From Prochlorococcus sp. AG-409-L21 (GTDB taxonomy: Bacteria; Cyanobacteriota; Cyanobacteriia; PCC-6307; Cyanobiaceae): a stretch of DNA of 64,000 bases. The notes beneath the pieces are model-generated. The model was not told the origin of the DNA and did not search any database. It worked only from the letters and a program-made list of their open reading frames with translations. Below are positions 37,811 to 45,333 of this stretch, in pieces (position 1 is the stretch's first letter; each line of letters starts with the position of its first letter). A program made the position numbers and the translations under genes. Location of the stretch: contig QCKH01000003.1 of NCBI GenBank assembly GCA_003215475.1, forward strand, positions 62,001-126,000, in the 5' to 3' direction.

Positions 37811-37982
37811 TTTGTATAATTAAATTTTGTACCTTGATCATATAACAGATATGCTCGAAATTGATTAATTCTCTAATTAAGTTCTTTTCAATAAGAATAG
37901 GATTCCAGAACTAATCATATGAAAAACTTGATAAATCAACAGTAATGATATTCAATTGCAATTATTTTTCTTTTAAATCTGT

Positions 37983-38759
37983 TTAGATCTTTACTAACAT
38001 TGTAAACTCCATACTAATACGCGACTTGCTACCTTTATTTAATGCCCCACCATGTAGCAGGTCATCATGAAATACTATTACCTCACCCGGGGATCGATTA
38101 ATTAGCTGAGGGTTTAAATCAGATAAATTTGTATGTAGAACTGGTTTTTGTATATTATCTCTAAGTTCTCCTGACCATTTAATATCTTTCCTTTTATGTG
38201 AGTACTCCTCTAATAACAATCCATTTAAGCCAGGTTCAGTAATAATAGCTATCCACACTTTTATTCTCTTGAAATTGTAAGGCGGCCTTTTAAAGGATTT
38301 ATTTAGTTTCCAGAACCAAGAATCTCTATGTAGAGGTCCAATATCACTGGTTTGGTTTGGTCTTACTATACGCCAATAAAAGTTGGGCCAACCAAAGTGC
38401 TCTTCATCGGAAACGCTAAATTCTCCAAAATCTTGCTCTAATTTCTTGTAGAAGGATGTATTTGAAAACCAAGGTTCAAAACTTGGAGGAAGAATCCTAG
38501 AGACTTTGCTCCAAATATTTTTATTTTTAAGTTTATTCGAAATTAAATGATAATCTTCTAAGTCTATATCGTTTTCGTGAATGTAGGCTAGCAATTTTGC
38601 ATCCTCGACTTGTAACCTATAAATCCACTGATCTTTAATAAAAGTCTTTAGAATATTTAGATCCTCGATACATAATTTATAAGATAAGTCATAGCCTTTT
38701 TCTAATAAGGAAACACATGGATCAGTATTGATGGTTTTAGTATACGAATTATTTAACAT
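37983..38759 (-). CDS. Phytanoyl-CoA dioxygenase (PhyH)-like 2-oxoglutarate/Fe(II) oxygenase
   Basis: The double-stranded beta-helix core shows the iron triad: PLHRDSWFW (HxD) and the distal His in FHDDLLHGGALNKG. The following Arg in SRISMEF would bind 2-oxoglutarate. The N-terminal 90 residues are helical. 258 residues from ATG 38759; a GTG one codon earlier exists. PhyH-like enzymes in polysaccharide clusters hydroxylate small molecules or lipids; the substrate is unknown. It faces away from tRNA-Ala, across a 198-bp A+T-rich gap. Confidence 0.78.
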   Translation of the reverse strand: MLNNSYTKTINTDPCVSLLEKGYDLSYKLCIEDLNILKTFIKDQWIYRLQVEDAKLLAYIHENDIDLEDYHLISNKLKNKNIWSKVSRILPPSFEPWFSNTSFYKKLEQDFGEFSVSDEEHFGWPNFYWRIVRPNQTSDIGPLHRDSWFWKLNKSFKRPPYNFKRIKVWIAIITEPGLNGLLLEEYSHKRKDIKWSGELRDNIQKPVLHTNLSDLNPQLINRSPGEVIVFHDDLLHGGALNKGSKSRISMEFTMLVKI

Positions 38760-38901
38760 CACTGTTATTTTTTATATATATTACAAAGATCTATAGAAAT
38801 TATCTTCAGTATAATCTTTACTGTTACAAAGGCCTATATATAGTACTTTGTAGCTTAGATATAAAAGTCTATATAAGTTTCCTTTAGACTATCTTGACCA
38901 G

Positions 38902-38907
38902 TATAAT
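38902..38907 (+). promoter_or_regulatory. Candidate -10 element for tRNA-Ala
   Basis: TATAAT occurs 51 bp upstream of the tRNA, preceded by A+T-rich DNA without a clear -35. It is the best match to a sigma-70 -10 in the 195-bp spacer. Confidence 0.35.
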
Positions 38908-38957
38908 AGAAAAGTTCATTAAGATAGGCTGTAAGGCTATTTCAATTTAAAGATTTG

Positions 38958-39030
38958 GGGGCCATAGCTCAGCTGGTAGAGCACCTGCATGGCATGCAGG
39001 GGGTCAGCGGTTCGAGTCCGCTTGGCTCCA
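38958..39030 (+). tRNA. tRNA-Ala (anticodon GGC)
   Basis: A full cloverleaf can be drawn. Acceptor GGGGCCA pairs with TGGCTCC, with one G-U pair, and A is the discriminator. The D arm is GCTCAGCTGGTAGAGC, the anticodon arm is CCTGC-ATGGCAT-GCAGG with anticodon GGC, and the T arm contains GGTTCGAGTCC. The 3' CCA is not encoded as an addition. The anticodon arm is a perfect palindrome of CCTGCAT and ATGCAGG around GGC (38984-39000). A T-run follows and may terminate transcription. Two partial copies of this gene occur at 42847-42885 and 44375-44408. Confidence 0.97.
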
Positions 39031-39067
39031 TTTTTTTTATGATAATATATTATAAATTTAAAAAAAA

Positions 39068-40921
39068 GTGAGTTTTATATTAGGCATCTCAGCTTATTAT
39101 CATGACAGTGCTGCGACTTTAGTTAAGGATGGTGAAATATTAGTTGCTGTTCAAGAAGAAAGATTTTCAAGAAAAAAACATGATTCAAGTTTTCCTATAA
39201 ATTCCGTTCGTTATTGTCTTAAATCACAAAAAATTGATCTAAATTCTATTGATTATATTGTTTATTATGAAAAACCACTTTTAACATTTGAACGTCTTTT
39301 AGAGACTTATTTAGGGACTGCACCAAGAGGTGGAAGATCCTTTATCGCTGCAATGCAAATATGGTTAAAAGAAAAATTATTTTTAAAATCAGAACTTAAG
39401 AAACAATTTAAATTTTTACATAAAGAATTTGTGAAAGGTGATAAGACCTATTCACCAAATTTGCTTTTTGCTGAACATCATCAGTCCCATGCAGCCGCCG
39501 CCTTTTATCCAAGTCCTTTTGAAAAGGCCGCAATACTGTGCATGGATGGAGTAGGAGAGTGGGCTACAACATCTGCTTGGATTGGGGAAAACAATAAACT
39601 TAAGGCCTTATGGGAAATTAGTTTCCCTCATTCTTTAGGACTTTTATACTCTGCATTCACTTATTATTGCGGCTTTAAAGTAAATTCAGGAGAATACAAA
39701 TTGATGGGTTTAGCACCTTATGGTAAGCCTAAATATGTAAATATTATCAAAGAAAATCTTATAGATATTAAAGAAGATGGATCATTTAGATTAAACCTAA
39801 GTTACTTTAAATATCATCGTGGATTTAGAATGACGAGTACTAAATTCAACAAGATTTTTGGGGCTCCTCCTAGGAAAAGAGAAAAAGAACTTACGCAATT
39901 TCATATGGATTTAGCAGCTTCTATACAATTAGTTACAGAAGAAATTATTATAAAGTTAGCTAAATCGCTTCGTAAGGAAACAGGCCTCCAAAAGCTTTGT
40001 CTTGCTGGAGGGGTAGCACTTAATTGTGTTGCCAATGGAAAACTTTTAAAAGAAAAAATATTTGACGATTTATGGATACAACCTGCGAGTGGTGATGCTG
40101 GGTCTTCATTAGGAGCAGCATTAATTGGATGGCATGAATGGATGAATAAAGTGCGAAAAATTAATCCAAATGATTCTATGAAAGGCACTTATCTTGGATG
40201 TGAATTTTCTAATAGTGAGATTATTGATTACTTAAAAAATATAGATGCCCCTTTTCAGACAATAGATGATGATAATCTTTTTCAAAAGCTTGCTAGTTTT
40301 TTAGATGAAGGGAAAGTAATAGGTTGGTTCAATGGAGCAATGGAATTTGGGCCTAGAGCATTAGGGGCAAGATCAATTATTGGAGATCCTCGCAATCAAA
40401 AAATGCAAAGTACAATGAATTTGAAAATAAAATATAGGGAAAGTTTTCGTCCCTTTGCACCTTCTATATTAGAAGAAAGTGTTTCTACTCAGTTTGATAT
40501 GAATTGCAAAAGTCCCTATATGCTTTTAGTTGCTCCTGTAAAAAAAGAATTATGTAAAAATTTGACCAAGGATCAAAAAAACTTATTTGGCATCGAGAAA
40601 CTTAATATTCCAAAATCTTCACTTCCCGCCATAACTCATGTTGATTATTCAGCGAGAGTTCAAACAGTTAGTGAGAGAACTAATCCACGTTATTACAAAT
40701 TAATCAGTGCCTTTAGGGATAAAACAGGTTGTCCCACGATTATTAACACCTCATTTAACGTAAGAGGAGAACCAATTGTTTGTACCCCTCAAGATGCCTA
40801 TCGATGTTTTATGAGAACGGAAATGGACGTACTTGTTTTACAAAATCAGCTTTTATTTAAATCCGAACAGCCTAAAATTGAAAAAAAGGAAAAATGGAAA
40901 CAGGAGTTTGAGCTTGATTAA
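39068..40921 (+). CDS. Carbamoyltransferase (NodU/CmcH/SxtI family)
   Basis: Transfers a carbamoyl group from carbamoyl phosphate, through carbamoyl-AMP, to a hydroxyl of a sugar or small molecule. The N-terminal Kae1-like domain has SAYYHDSAATLV, EERFSRKKHD, the metal-binding AEHHQSHAAAAFY and CMDGVGEW. The C-terminal YrdC-like domain has GPRALGARSIIGDPR, INTSFNVRGEPIVCTP. 617 residues is normal. GTG start 37 bp downstream of tRNA-Ala. Followed within 2 bp by an SxtJ gene and then a DUF5989 gene, the same order as sxtI-sxtJ-sxtK. A surface glycan or lipid is the likely acceptor here. Confidence 0.93.
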   Translation: MSFILGISAYYHDSAATLVKDGEILVAVQEERFSRKKHDSSFPINSVRYCLKSQKIDLNSIDYIVYYEKPLLTFERLLETYLGTAPRGGRSFIAAMQIWLKEKLFLKSELKKQFKFLHKEFVKGDKTYSPNLLFAEHHQSHAAAAFYPSPFEKAAILCMDGVGEWATTSAWIGENNKLKALWEISFPHSLGLLYSAFTYYCGFKVNSGEYKLMGLAPYGKPKYVNIIKENLIDIKEDGSFRLNLSYFKYHRGFRMTSTKFNKIFGAPPRKREKELTQFHMDLAASIQLVTEEIIIKLAKSLRKETGLQKLCLAGGVALNCVANGKLLKEKIFDDLWIQPASGDAGSSLGAALIGWHEWMNKVRKINPNDSMKGTYLGCEFSNSEIIDYLKNIDAPFQTIDDDNLFQKLASFLDEGKVIGWFNGAMEFGPRALGARSIIGDPRNQKMQSTMNLKIKYRESFRPFAPSILEESVSTQFDMNCKSPYMLLVAPVKKELCKNLTKDQKNLFGIEKLNIPKSSLPAITHVDYSARVQTVSERTNPRYYKLISAFRDKTGCPTIINTSFNVRGEPIVCTPQDAYRCFMRTEMDVLVLQNQLLFKSEQPKIEKKEKWKQEFELD

Positions 40922-40923
40922 TT

Positions 40924-41322
40924 ATGAAAGAAAACATTTCAGAAAGGAAACTAAGAGAATTTGGATTACTAATTGGATTAGGGATTCCGATTATTATTGG
41001 ATGGCTTATTCCAGCAATTTGGGGGCATCTTTTTAGAGTATGGACTTTATGGATAGGTATTCCCTCATTAATTTTGGGAATAATAAAGCCTAATACTCTT
41101 TTTTATTTTTATAAAGCATGGATGGCACTCGGCCATGCTCTAGGTTGGTTAAACAGTCGTATTATTCTTGGATTGGTTTTTCTTATAGTTCTACAACCTA
41201 TTGCTTTGGTTATGAGGTTTTTTGGTCATGACCCTCTCAGACAAACTAAAAATGCAATAAATGAGAAATCCTTTAAAGAAATAAAGAAAAATCATAGAAT
41301 TGATTTGACACGTATTTTTTAA
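40924..41322 (+). CDS. SxtJ family membrane protein
   Basis: 132 residues with three to four hydrophobic helices (LLIGLGIPIIIGWLIPAIWG, LWIGIPSLILGIIKP, IILGLVFLIVLQPIALVM). A conserved-looking tail has MRFFGHDPLRQ. SxtJ proteins accompany carbamoyltransferases widely, but no activity is known; an anchor for the carbamoyltransferase at the membrane is my inference. ATG start 2 bp after the carbamoyltransferase stop. Confidence 0.82.
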   Translation: MKENISERKLREFGLLIGLGIPIIIGWLIPAIWGHLFRVWTLWIGIPSLILGIIKPNTLFYFYKAWMALGHALGWLNSRIILGLVFLIVLQPIALVMRFFGHDPLRQTKNAINEKSFKEIKKNHRIDLTRIF

Positions 41323-41325
41323 CAA

Positions 41326-41487
41326 ATGAATGATTTTATAGATTTAATAAAGGATATTTGGGACTTTCTAAAAGTTCGTAAGAAATATTGGTTAGCCCCT
41401 TTGATTGTTACTATTGTCCTAATGGGTGCACTAATTATTTTTACACAAGGATCCGTAGTAGCCCCTTTGCTATATTCCATATTCTAG
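41326..41487 (+). CDS. DUF5989 family small membrane protein (SxtK-like)
   Basis: 53 residues starting MNDFIDLIKDIWDFLKVRKK, then YWLAPLIVTIVL and one transmembrane helix, ending SVVAPLLYSIF. This matches DUF5989, the third member of the carbamoyltransferase-SxtJ-DUF5989 triad and the counterpart of SxtK. It starts 3 bp after the SxtJ stop, so all three genes form one translational unit. The amphipathic basic head suggests contact with a cytoplasmic partner. It is too short for many gene finders, and a longer out-of-frame stretch at 41388-41582 can mask it. Confidence 0.85.
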   Translation: MNDFIDLIKDIWDFLKVRKKYWLAPLIVTIVLMGALIIFTQGSVVAPLLYSIF

Positions 41488-41561
41488 GAAATTCAAGAAA
41501 GATATTTTTATTCTTTGTCAATTATAAGTTCTATTTAAAGTTGTTACATAACAACTTTAGA

Positions 41562-42668
41562 CTATTTTTGTATAACTCTTAGTATTTCTTCGGCCATTAC
41601 CTTGTTTCCGTATGGACCTAAATGTATGAAATCAAGAAAGATATTTTTTCGACCATTTAACCAATCAGTTGCATTGATAAAAGCGGCGCAGAAATCCTTA
41701 TCCTTTTTACAAATTTTTTCGACCTCTTCCAATATCAATGGATAAACAACTTTAAATTGCTTTTTAAGTTCAAATAGATTTTTCTTTTCACTTGGGTGAA
41801 AATACTCGAAATTTGTATTAGTTGTGAATAAAGTTGGTTGAAGTATTGCATAAAACTTTGCATCACGGGACCTTGATATCAAAAATGCTGAATGCCAGTT
41901 GGTTGCTAAGTGTTGAGCTATTAAGCGTGCTTTGTTTTTATCATTATTACAGTTGTAAAAAGATTGTCTTGAATCTGAGGCAGGAGAATCCTTGTTTAAC
42001 TTATAAGCAATAGCTTTGTAAGGTGCAAGAATAAAGTTTTTCAGTTTAGATTTTAATAATCCTCGCTTGAATATTTTTTGGATTTTAGCTTCACGAGCAT
42101 GTATCGGTATCGATGATATTTCAGTTCTACAGTAATACCCAACATCGTTTCCCCCATCATAAAATATTACAAATGAAGGCATATTTTGATCAGCAATCAC
42201 AGTGATTAACTGGTTCAAAGATTGCCTAGAAGTCCAACCAACATCACCAAAATTGTAAACAGGAATGTTTGTTATTGAGTTGTAGTAGCTAGGGATTGTT
42301 TGATAATCTGAAACTCCATGACCAAAAATTGTAGATCCACCAAAAAACCATGTTGAGCCGTTAATTCGCTCCCCGCTTGATTTTCTGGTGTTATATGGCC
42401 CACCGATATTTATAAACTGTGATTCAAGCTTACTAGTCTTCCAACCAATAAAACTCTTATATTCTGCATCAGTTTTTTTTTCATCATTCCAAACTTGTAT
42501 TGCAAAGTTCTTATTTTCATATGTTGGGTAAAATGCACGCTTATCAACTGTATCCAAATTTGCACGTGCTGTTTTTATCCTGTGCAATCGATAAAGTAAA
42601 CTAGGGGTAAGGAATAAAGCTGTCAGAACTGCCAGGTTGATTGATAAAACTCTAAATAAATTTTTCAT
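41562..42668 (-). CDS. SGNH/GDSL-type hydrolase family protein with N-terminal membrane anchor
   Basis: 368 residues. Residues about 6-26 are a hydrophobic anchor. The SGNH blocks are visible: FFGGSTIFGHG (block I-like, with Ser), a Gly in VYNFGDVGWTS, FVIFYDGGNDVGYY (block III Asn) and DFIHLGPYGN (block V Asp and His). Such proteins hydrolyse or transfer acyl esters on glycans. Hydrolases of this type are frequently encoded beside the carbamoyltransferase-SxtJ-DUF5989 triad, here convergent to it (74 bp between stops). I infer a role in the same surface modification. ATG start. Confidence 0.82.
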   Translation of the reverse strand: MKNLFRVLSINLAVLTALFLTPSLLYRLHRIKTARANLDTVDKRAFYPTYENKNFAIQVWNDEKKTDAEYKSFIGWKTSKLESQFINIGGPYNTRKSSGERINGSTWFFGGSTIFGHGVSDYQTIPSYYNSITNIPVYNFGDVGWTSRQSLNQLITVIADQNMPSFVIFYDGGNDVGYYCRTEISSIPIHAREAKIQKIFKRGLLKSKLKNFILAPYKAIAYKLNKDSPASDSRQSFYNCNNDKNKARLIAQHLATNWHSAFLISRSRDAKFYAILQPTLFTTNTNFEYFHPSEKKNLFELKKQFKVVYPLILEEVEKICKKDKDFCAAFINATDWLNGRKNIFLDFIHLGPYGNKVMAEEILRVIQK

Positions 42669-43246
42669 TATAAATAGTCAACAAATTTAAAGATTTCTAG
42701 AATTCTTTTTATAGTAAATTATTTATAGTAAAGACCTAAAATATTTAAGAAATACAACTTAACCATGTAACTTAATCCCTGCGAGAAACTCTGCGAGCAA
42801 ATGCTCAAAAATATCTGTAAAACTTAGTTATAGCTTAATTCGTTATCTGCATGCCATGCAGGTTCTCTACCAGCTCATCTATGGCAACAAATTCAAGACT
42901 TTAATTATATCAATCTTTTAAAGATTTTTTTAGAATCGTTGCTAATTTTTCAGTACTTTAAAGGGTTTAATTATTGAATTAATGATCTTAAAATTGACCA
43001 GGAGAATAACAAGTTGTAACATGACTTCTGGAGCTACTTTTAATAAATTCCTACTTTCTTATAAGTTATGTCGGATAAGATTTAAGAAAAAAATAAAGTA
43101 AGATTTTAGTAAGAGTTTCTTTTATGTTATTTCAGAAATAAGTGCCTTTGTAATAGATATTAATTTTGATATTGCAAGTACTTAAAGAATCTTATGCTAA
43201 AAATTTCGAAATAACTACTTCTTTAAAATCTTAAATTAAATATATT
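42669..43246. other. 578-bp non-coding spacer containing a tRNA-Ala remnant
   Basis: A+T-rich and without a credible gene. A 39-residue plus-strand frame (42982-43101, MILKLTRRITSCNM and a basic end) was not accepted. The only recognisable element is the tRNA-Ala 5' half at 42847-42885. A short tandem CTGCGAG repeat occurs near 42779-42800. The spacer is unusually long for this genome. Confidence 0.7.
42847..42885 (-). pseudogene. tRNA-Ala remnant, 5' half
   Basis: On the minus strand this stretch reads GCCATAG, three bases with two changes, then AGCTGGTAGAG and ACCTGCATGGCATGCAG. Thirty-six of 39 positions equal the intact tRNA-Ala from acceptor position 4 through the anticodon arm. Homology stops abruptly on both sides. 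It ends exactly in the palindromic anticodon arm. It cannot be a functional tRNA. Confidence 0.92.
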
Positions 43247-44131
43247 TCAATATCTATTCTTAATTGGAGGCTTTTTACGAGAAATTAGTCTGATTAAATG
43301 TTTTTTAAATTTAAAAAGTTTGTTCTTGAAGGGACTTTTCTTAATCAATGCCTTTAATTGAGATGAGAGAAAGGTTTTCTGTATTAATTCTTTTTCTGAG
43401 ATATTTTCATTGATATTAATATTCCAAGCCTTGACACAATCTCCCTGTTGAGGAATTTTATCAGATGTTGATTCACTTGTTTTTTGTACAGCAATCCAAG
43501 TATCTAGTATTTCAGACCAGCCTCCCATACTTAAATAATCAATGCATCCAGGAGTGTATTCTCTAATTAACCATTTTTTACCTCGTGGCGCTGCATCAAC
43601 CTCAATTAAGTATGATTGAATAATTTTAAAGTTATTAATTTTGTAGAAATCATAAAAGAATTGAGGGCTAAATTGTAAGTAACCATGATCGACTTGATTA
43701 TTGGTTGGGGAACTATGTACAGCTATTCCCCCAACTTTCAATAAATCACAAATGTTCTTTAAAGACTGATTGATATTAAAAATATGCTCAGTTGTACCTC
43801 CGTCAAATACAAGATTATATTTATTTCCGAAATCTTTCGGTAAAGGTTCATTAAAGTTATGAATTATTTCGGAACCTTCGTAATCACTATAATCTAGTGA
43901 AAAAACATTATCAAATCCTAAATAATTAAATAATTTATAAGAATCAATAAATGAATTATTCTTCTCATTAAATTCACATTTTATATTGAATTTCCTTAAT
44001 ATTCTTCTACATTCATAATCTTTTACATAACTATCTTGTTTGCCAAGTTGCAATGAGCTTCCTGAAAAGGGCTCCGGGCATAAATTGTTTAATTCGCACA
44101 AAAGTGAATATGCATTTCTTGTCAGTCCCAT
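43247..44131 (-). CDS. SAM-dependent methyltransferase-like protein
   Basis: 294 residues from ATG 44131 (a TTG four codons earlier is possible). Strands and helices of a class I methyltransferase can be followed: VFSLDYSDYEG, YNLVFDGGTTEHIFN, LLKVGGIAVHSSPTNN and FSPQFFYDFYKINNF. Motif I, which would bind SAM, is weak, so this is a distant member. The C-terminal 60 residues are very basic. Gene and flanks lie inside the segment bounded by the two tRNA-Ala remnants, and it is the only gene there. Substrate unknown. Confidence 0.7.
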   Translation of the reverse strand: MGLTRNAYSLLCELNNLCPEPFSGSSLQLGKQDSYVKDYECRRILRKFNIKCEFNEKNNSFIDSYKLFNYLGFDNVFSLDYSDYEGSEIIHNFNEPLPKDFGNKYNLVFDGGTTEHIFNINQSLKNICDLLKVGGIAVHSSPTNNQVDHGYLQFSPQFFYDFYKINNFKIIQSYLIEVDAAPRGKKWLIREYTPGCIDYLSMGGWSEILDTWIAVQKTSESTSDKIPQQGDCVKAWNININENISEKELIQKTFLSSQLKALIKKSPFKNKLFKFKKHLIRLISRKKPPIKNRY

Positions 44132-44143
44132 TTTGCAAGACAA

Positions 44144-44495
44144 TTATTTTTAATATAATACTAATATTTACGGCTTCTTAGTTAACAATAATACCTATAA
44201 TAACATTTGACTCTTAATCTAATGAATAATAGCACAACGGACGATATCTTAGAAACTGCAATGTGCCTTATACGCCATCAAGAAAGCGCACTATTTTCGC
44301 AATTTACAATTAGTTGTAATCTGTAACGCCTGCTATAGTAATGTGCCTCAACTATTTCTAGCCCTTCATAGTAAGCAGGGATTCAGCGTTTCAAGTCCGC
44401 TGTCTCCATTTACTGAAATTATTAAAAGCACTATTTTATAAACTATAGTGCGTTATCGATCATAATCTTTTTTTTAGAATGGAATCTTTTCGATT
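44144..44495. other. 352-bp spacer with tRNA-Ala 3' remnant and a hairpin
   Basis: No credible gene. It holds the 3' half of a decayed tRNA-Ala at 44375-44408 and, just after it, an inverted repeat GCACTAT/ATAGTGC (44428-44451) that lacks a T-tail. The remainder is A+T-rich and gave no match to known elements by eye. Confidence 0.65.
44375..44408 (+). pseudogene. tRNA-Ala remnant, 3' half
   Basis: From GCAGGG through TCAGCG and AGTCCGCT to CTCCA this follows the intact tRNA-Ala from the 3' side of its anticodon arm to the discriminator, with about five substitutions and one deletion. The T loop reads TTCAAGT instead of TTCGAGT. It begins in the same four bases (GCAG) in which the 5' remnant at 42847 ends. 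The order and orientation suggest the two were once one gene. Confidence 0.82.
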
Positions 44496-45323
44496 ATGAC
44501 TATAAACATTATATATACAGTTAATACTAATAATTATGATAAGATTATTTTATCTAAACAAATCTTAAATTTCTTAAAAAAAAGAAGTGATTTCAAGTTT
44601 ATTATATTTACAGATTTTCCTGCATTTTTTAACGATGTTGATTCCATAGAAACTGTTCATATCAAACCTATTTCTCTGGATAGATTTAAACTAATAGGTA
44701 ACTCCTTTTCAAAAAGTATTACTATCCCAAATGGGATAAGTCTTGATAGATATATTAAGATTAATCCAGTTCATGTTTTACCAACACATGATTTTTCAAT
44801 TTATCATGATGCGCGCGTTTCATTAAATACTAATTTTTTCCTCTTAATTGAATCTTTTAAGTCTTTTGATTGGATTTCAGTCCCTCATCGTTATAGGAAA
44901 ACATTTGTAGATGAAGCTAGAATTTGTTTTGCATATAGTAAAATCTCTTATAAGCAATACTCCCAATTAAAATCATATTCTAATGAAGTCGGATTTACTA
45001 GTGATAATAAGCAGAAATACCCTCTTTCTGAAAATGGTTTAATAATTAGAGCCAACAATGATAGAGTTTTAAAAGTTTGCGAGCAATGGACATACATTAC
45101 TTGTCTATTTCAATGTAGAGATCAATTATCCCTTTTGCTAGCTTTATATAACCTTAGGCATCTTAATCTAAGTAGAATTTTTTTACCTGAAAGTTTCAAT
45201 CGAAATAATTATTGGAAGCTTCACAAAAGAAGAACCTCTCTATCTAAAATGAGAATTCTTCTTAGAAAGTTTACTTATTTCCTAAGATATATATATATCT
45301 GTTTAAATGATATAAAGAGATAG
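44496..45323 (+). CDS. Glycosyltransferase-like protein (DUF616/TOD1-like)
   Basis: 275 residues. The pattern IYHDARVSL, FDWISVPHRYRKTFVDEARICF, PLSENGLIIRANN and EQWTYITCLFQCRDQLSLLLALYNL follows the DUF616 glycosyltransferase-like family, where an Asp-containing motif binds the nucleotide sugar. The C-terminal 45 residues are basic and aromatic (KRRTSLSKMRILLRKFTYFLRYIYIC), which could sit on the membrane. ATG start. It converges with the CapD-like gene, 10 bp between stops. First gene right of the tRNA remnants. Confidence 0.68.
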   Translation: MTINIIYTVNTNNYDKIILSKQILNFLKKRSDFKFIIFTDFPAFFNDVDSIETVHIKPISLDRFKLIGNSFSKSITIPNGISLDRYIKINPVHVLPTHDFSIYHDARVSLNTNFFLLIESFKSFDWISVPHRYRKTFVDEARICFAYSKISYKQYSQLKSYSNEVGFTSDNKQKYPLSENGLIIRANNDRVLKVCEQWTYITCLFQCRDQLSLLLALYNLRHLNLSRIFLPESFNRNNYWKLHKRRTSLSKMRILLRKFTYFLRYIYICLNDIKR

Positions 45324-45333
45324 AATAAAAACT

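Noticed and set aside
41388..41582. 64-residue plus-strand frame overlapping the DUF5989 gene
   Set aside because: It is in another frame than the 41326-41487 gene, which starts 3 bp after SxtJ, has a proper transmembrane helix and fits a known family. The longer frame reads like chance.
42982..43101. 39-residue frame with basic product
   Set aside because: Short, no ribosome-binding site, lies in a decayed spacer with tRNA debris; no sign of conservation can be read.
44428..44451. Inverted repeat GCACTAT/ATAGTGC as a terminator
   Set aside because: No T-tract follows and no transcript ends here; it may be part of the decayed recombination region.
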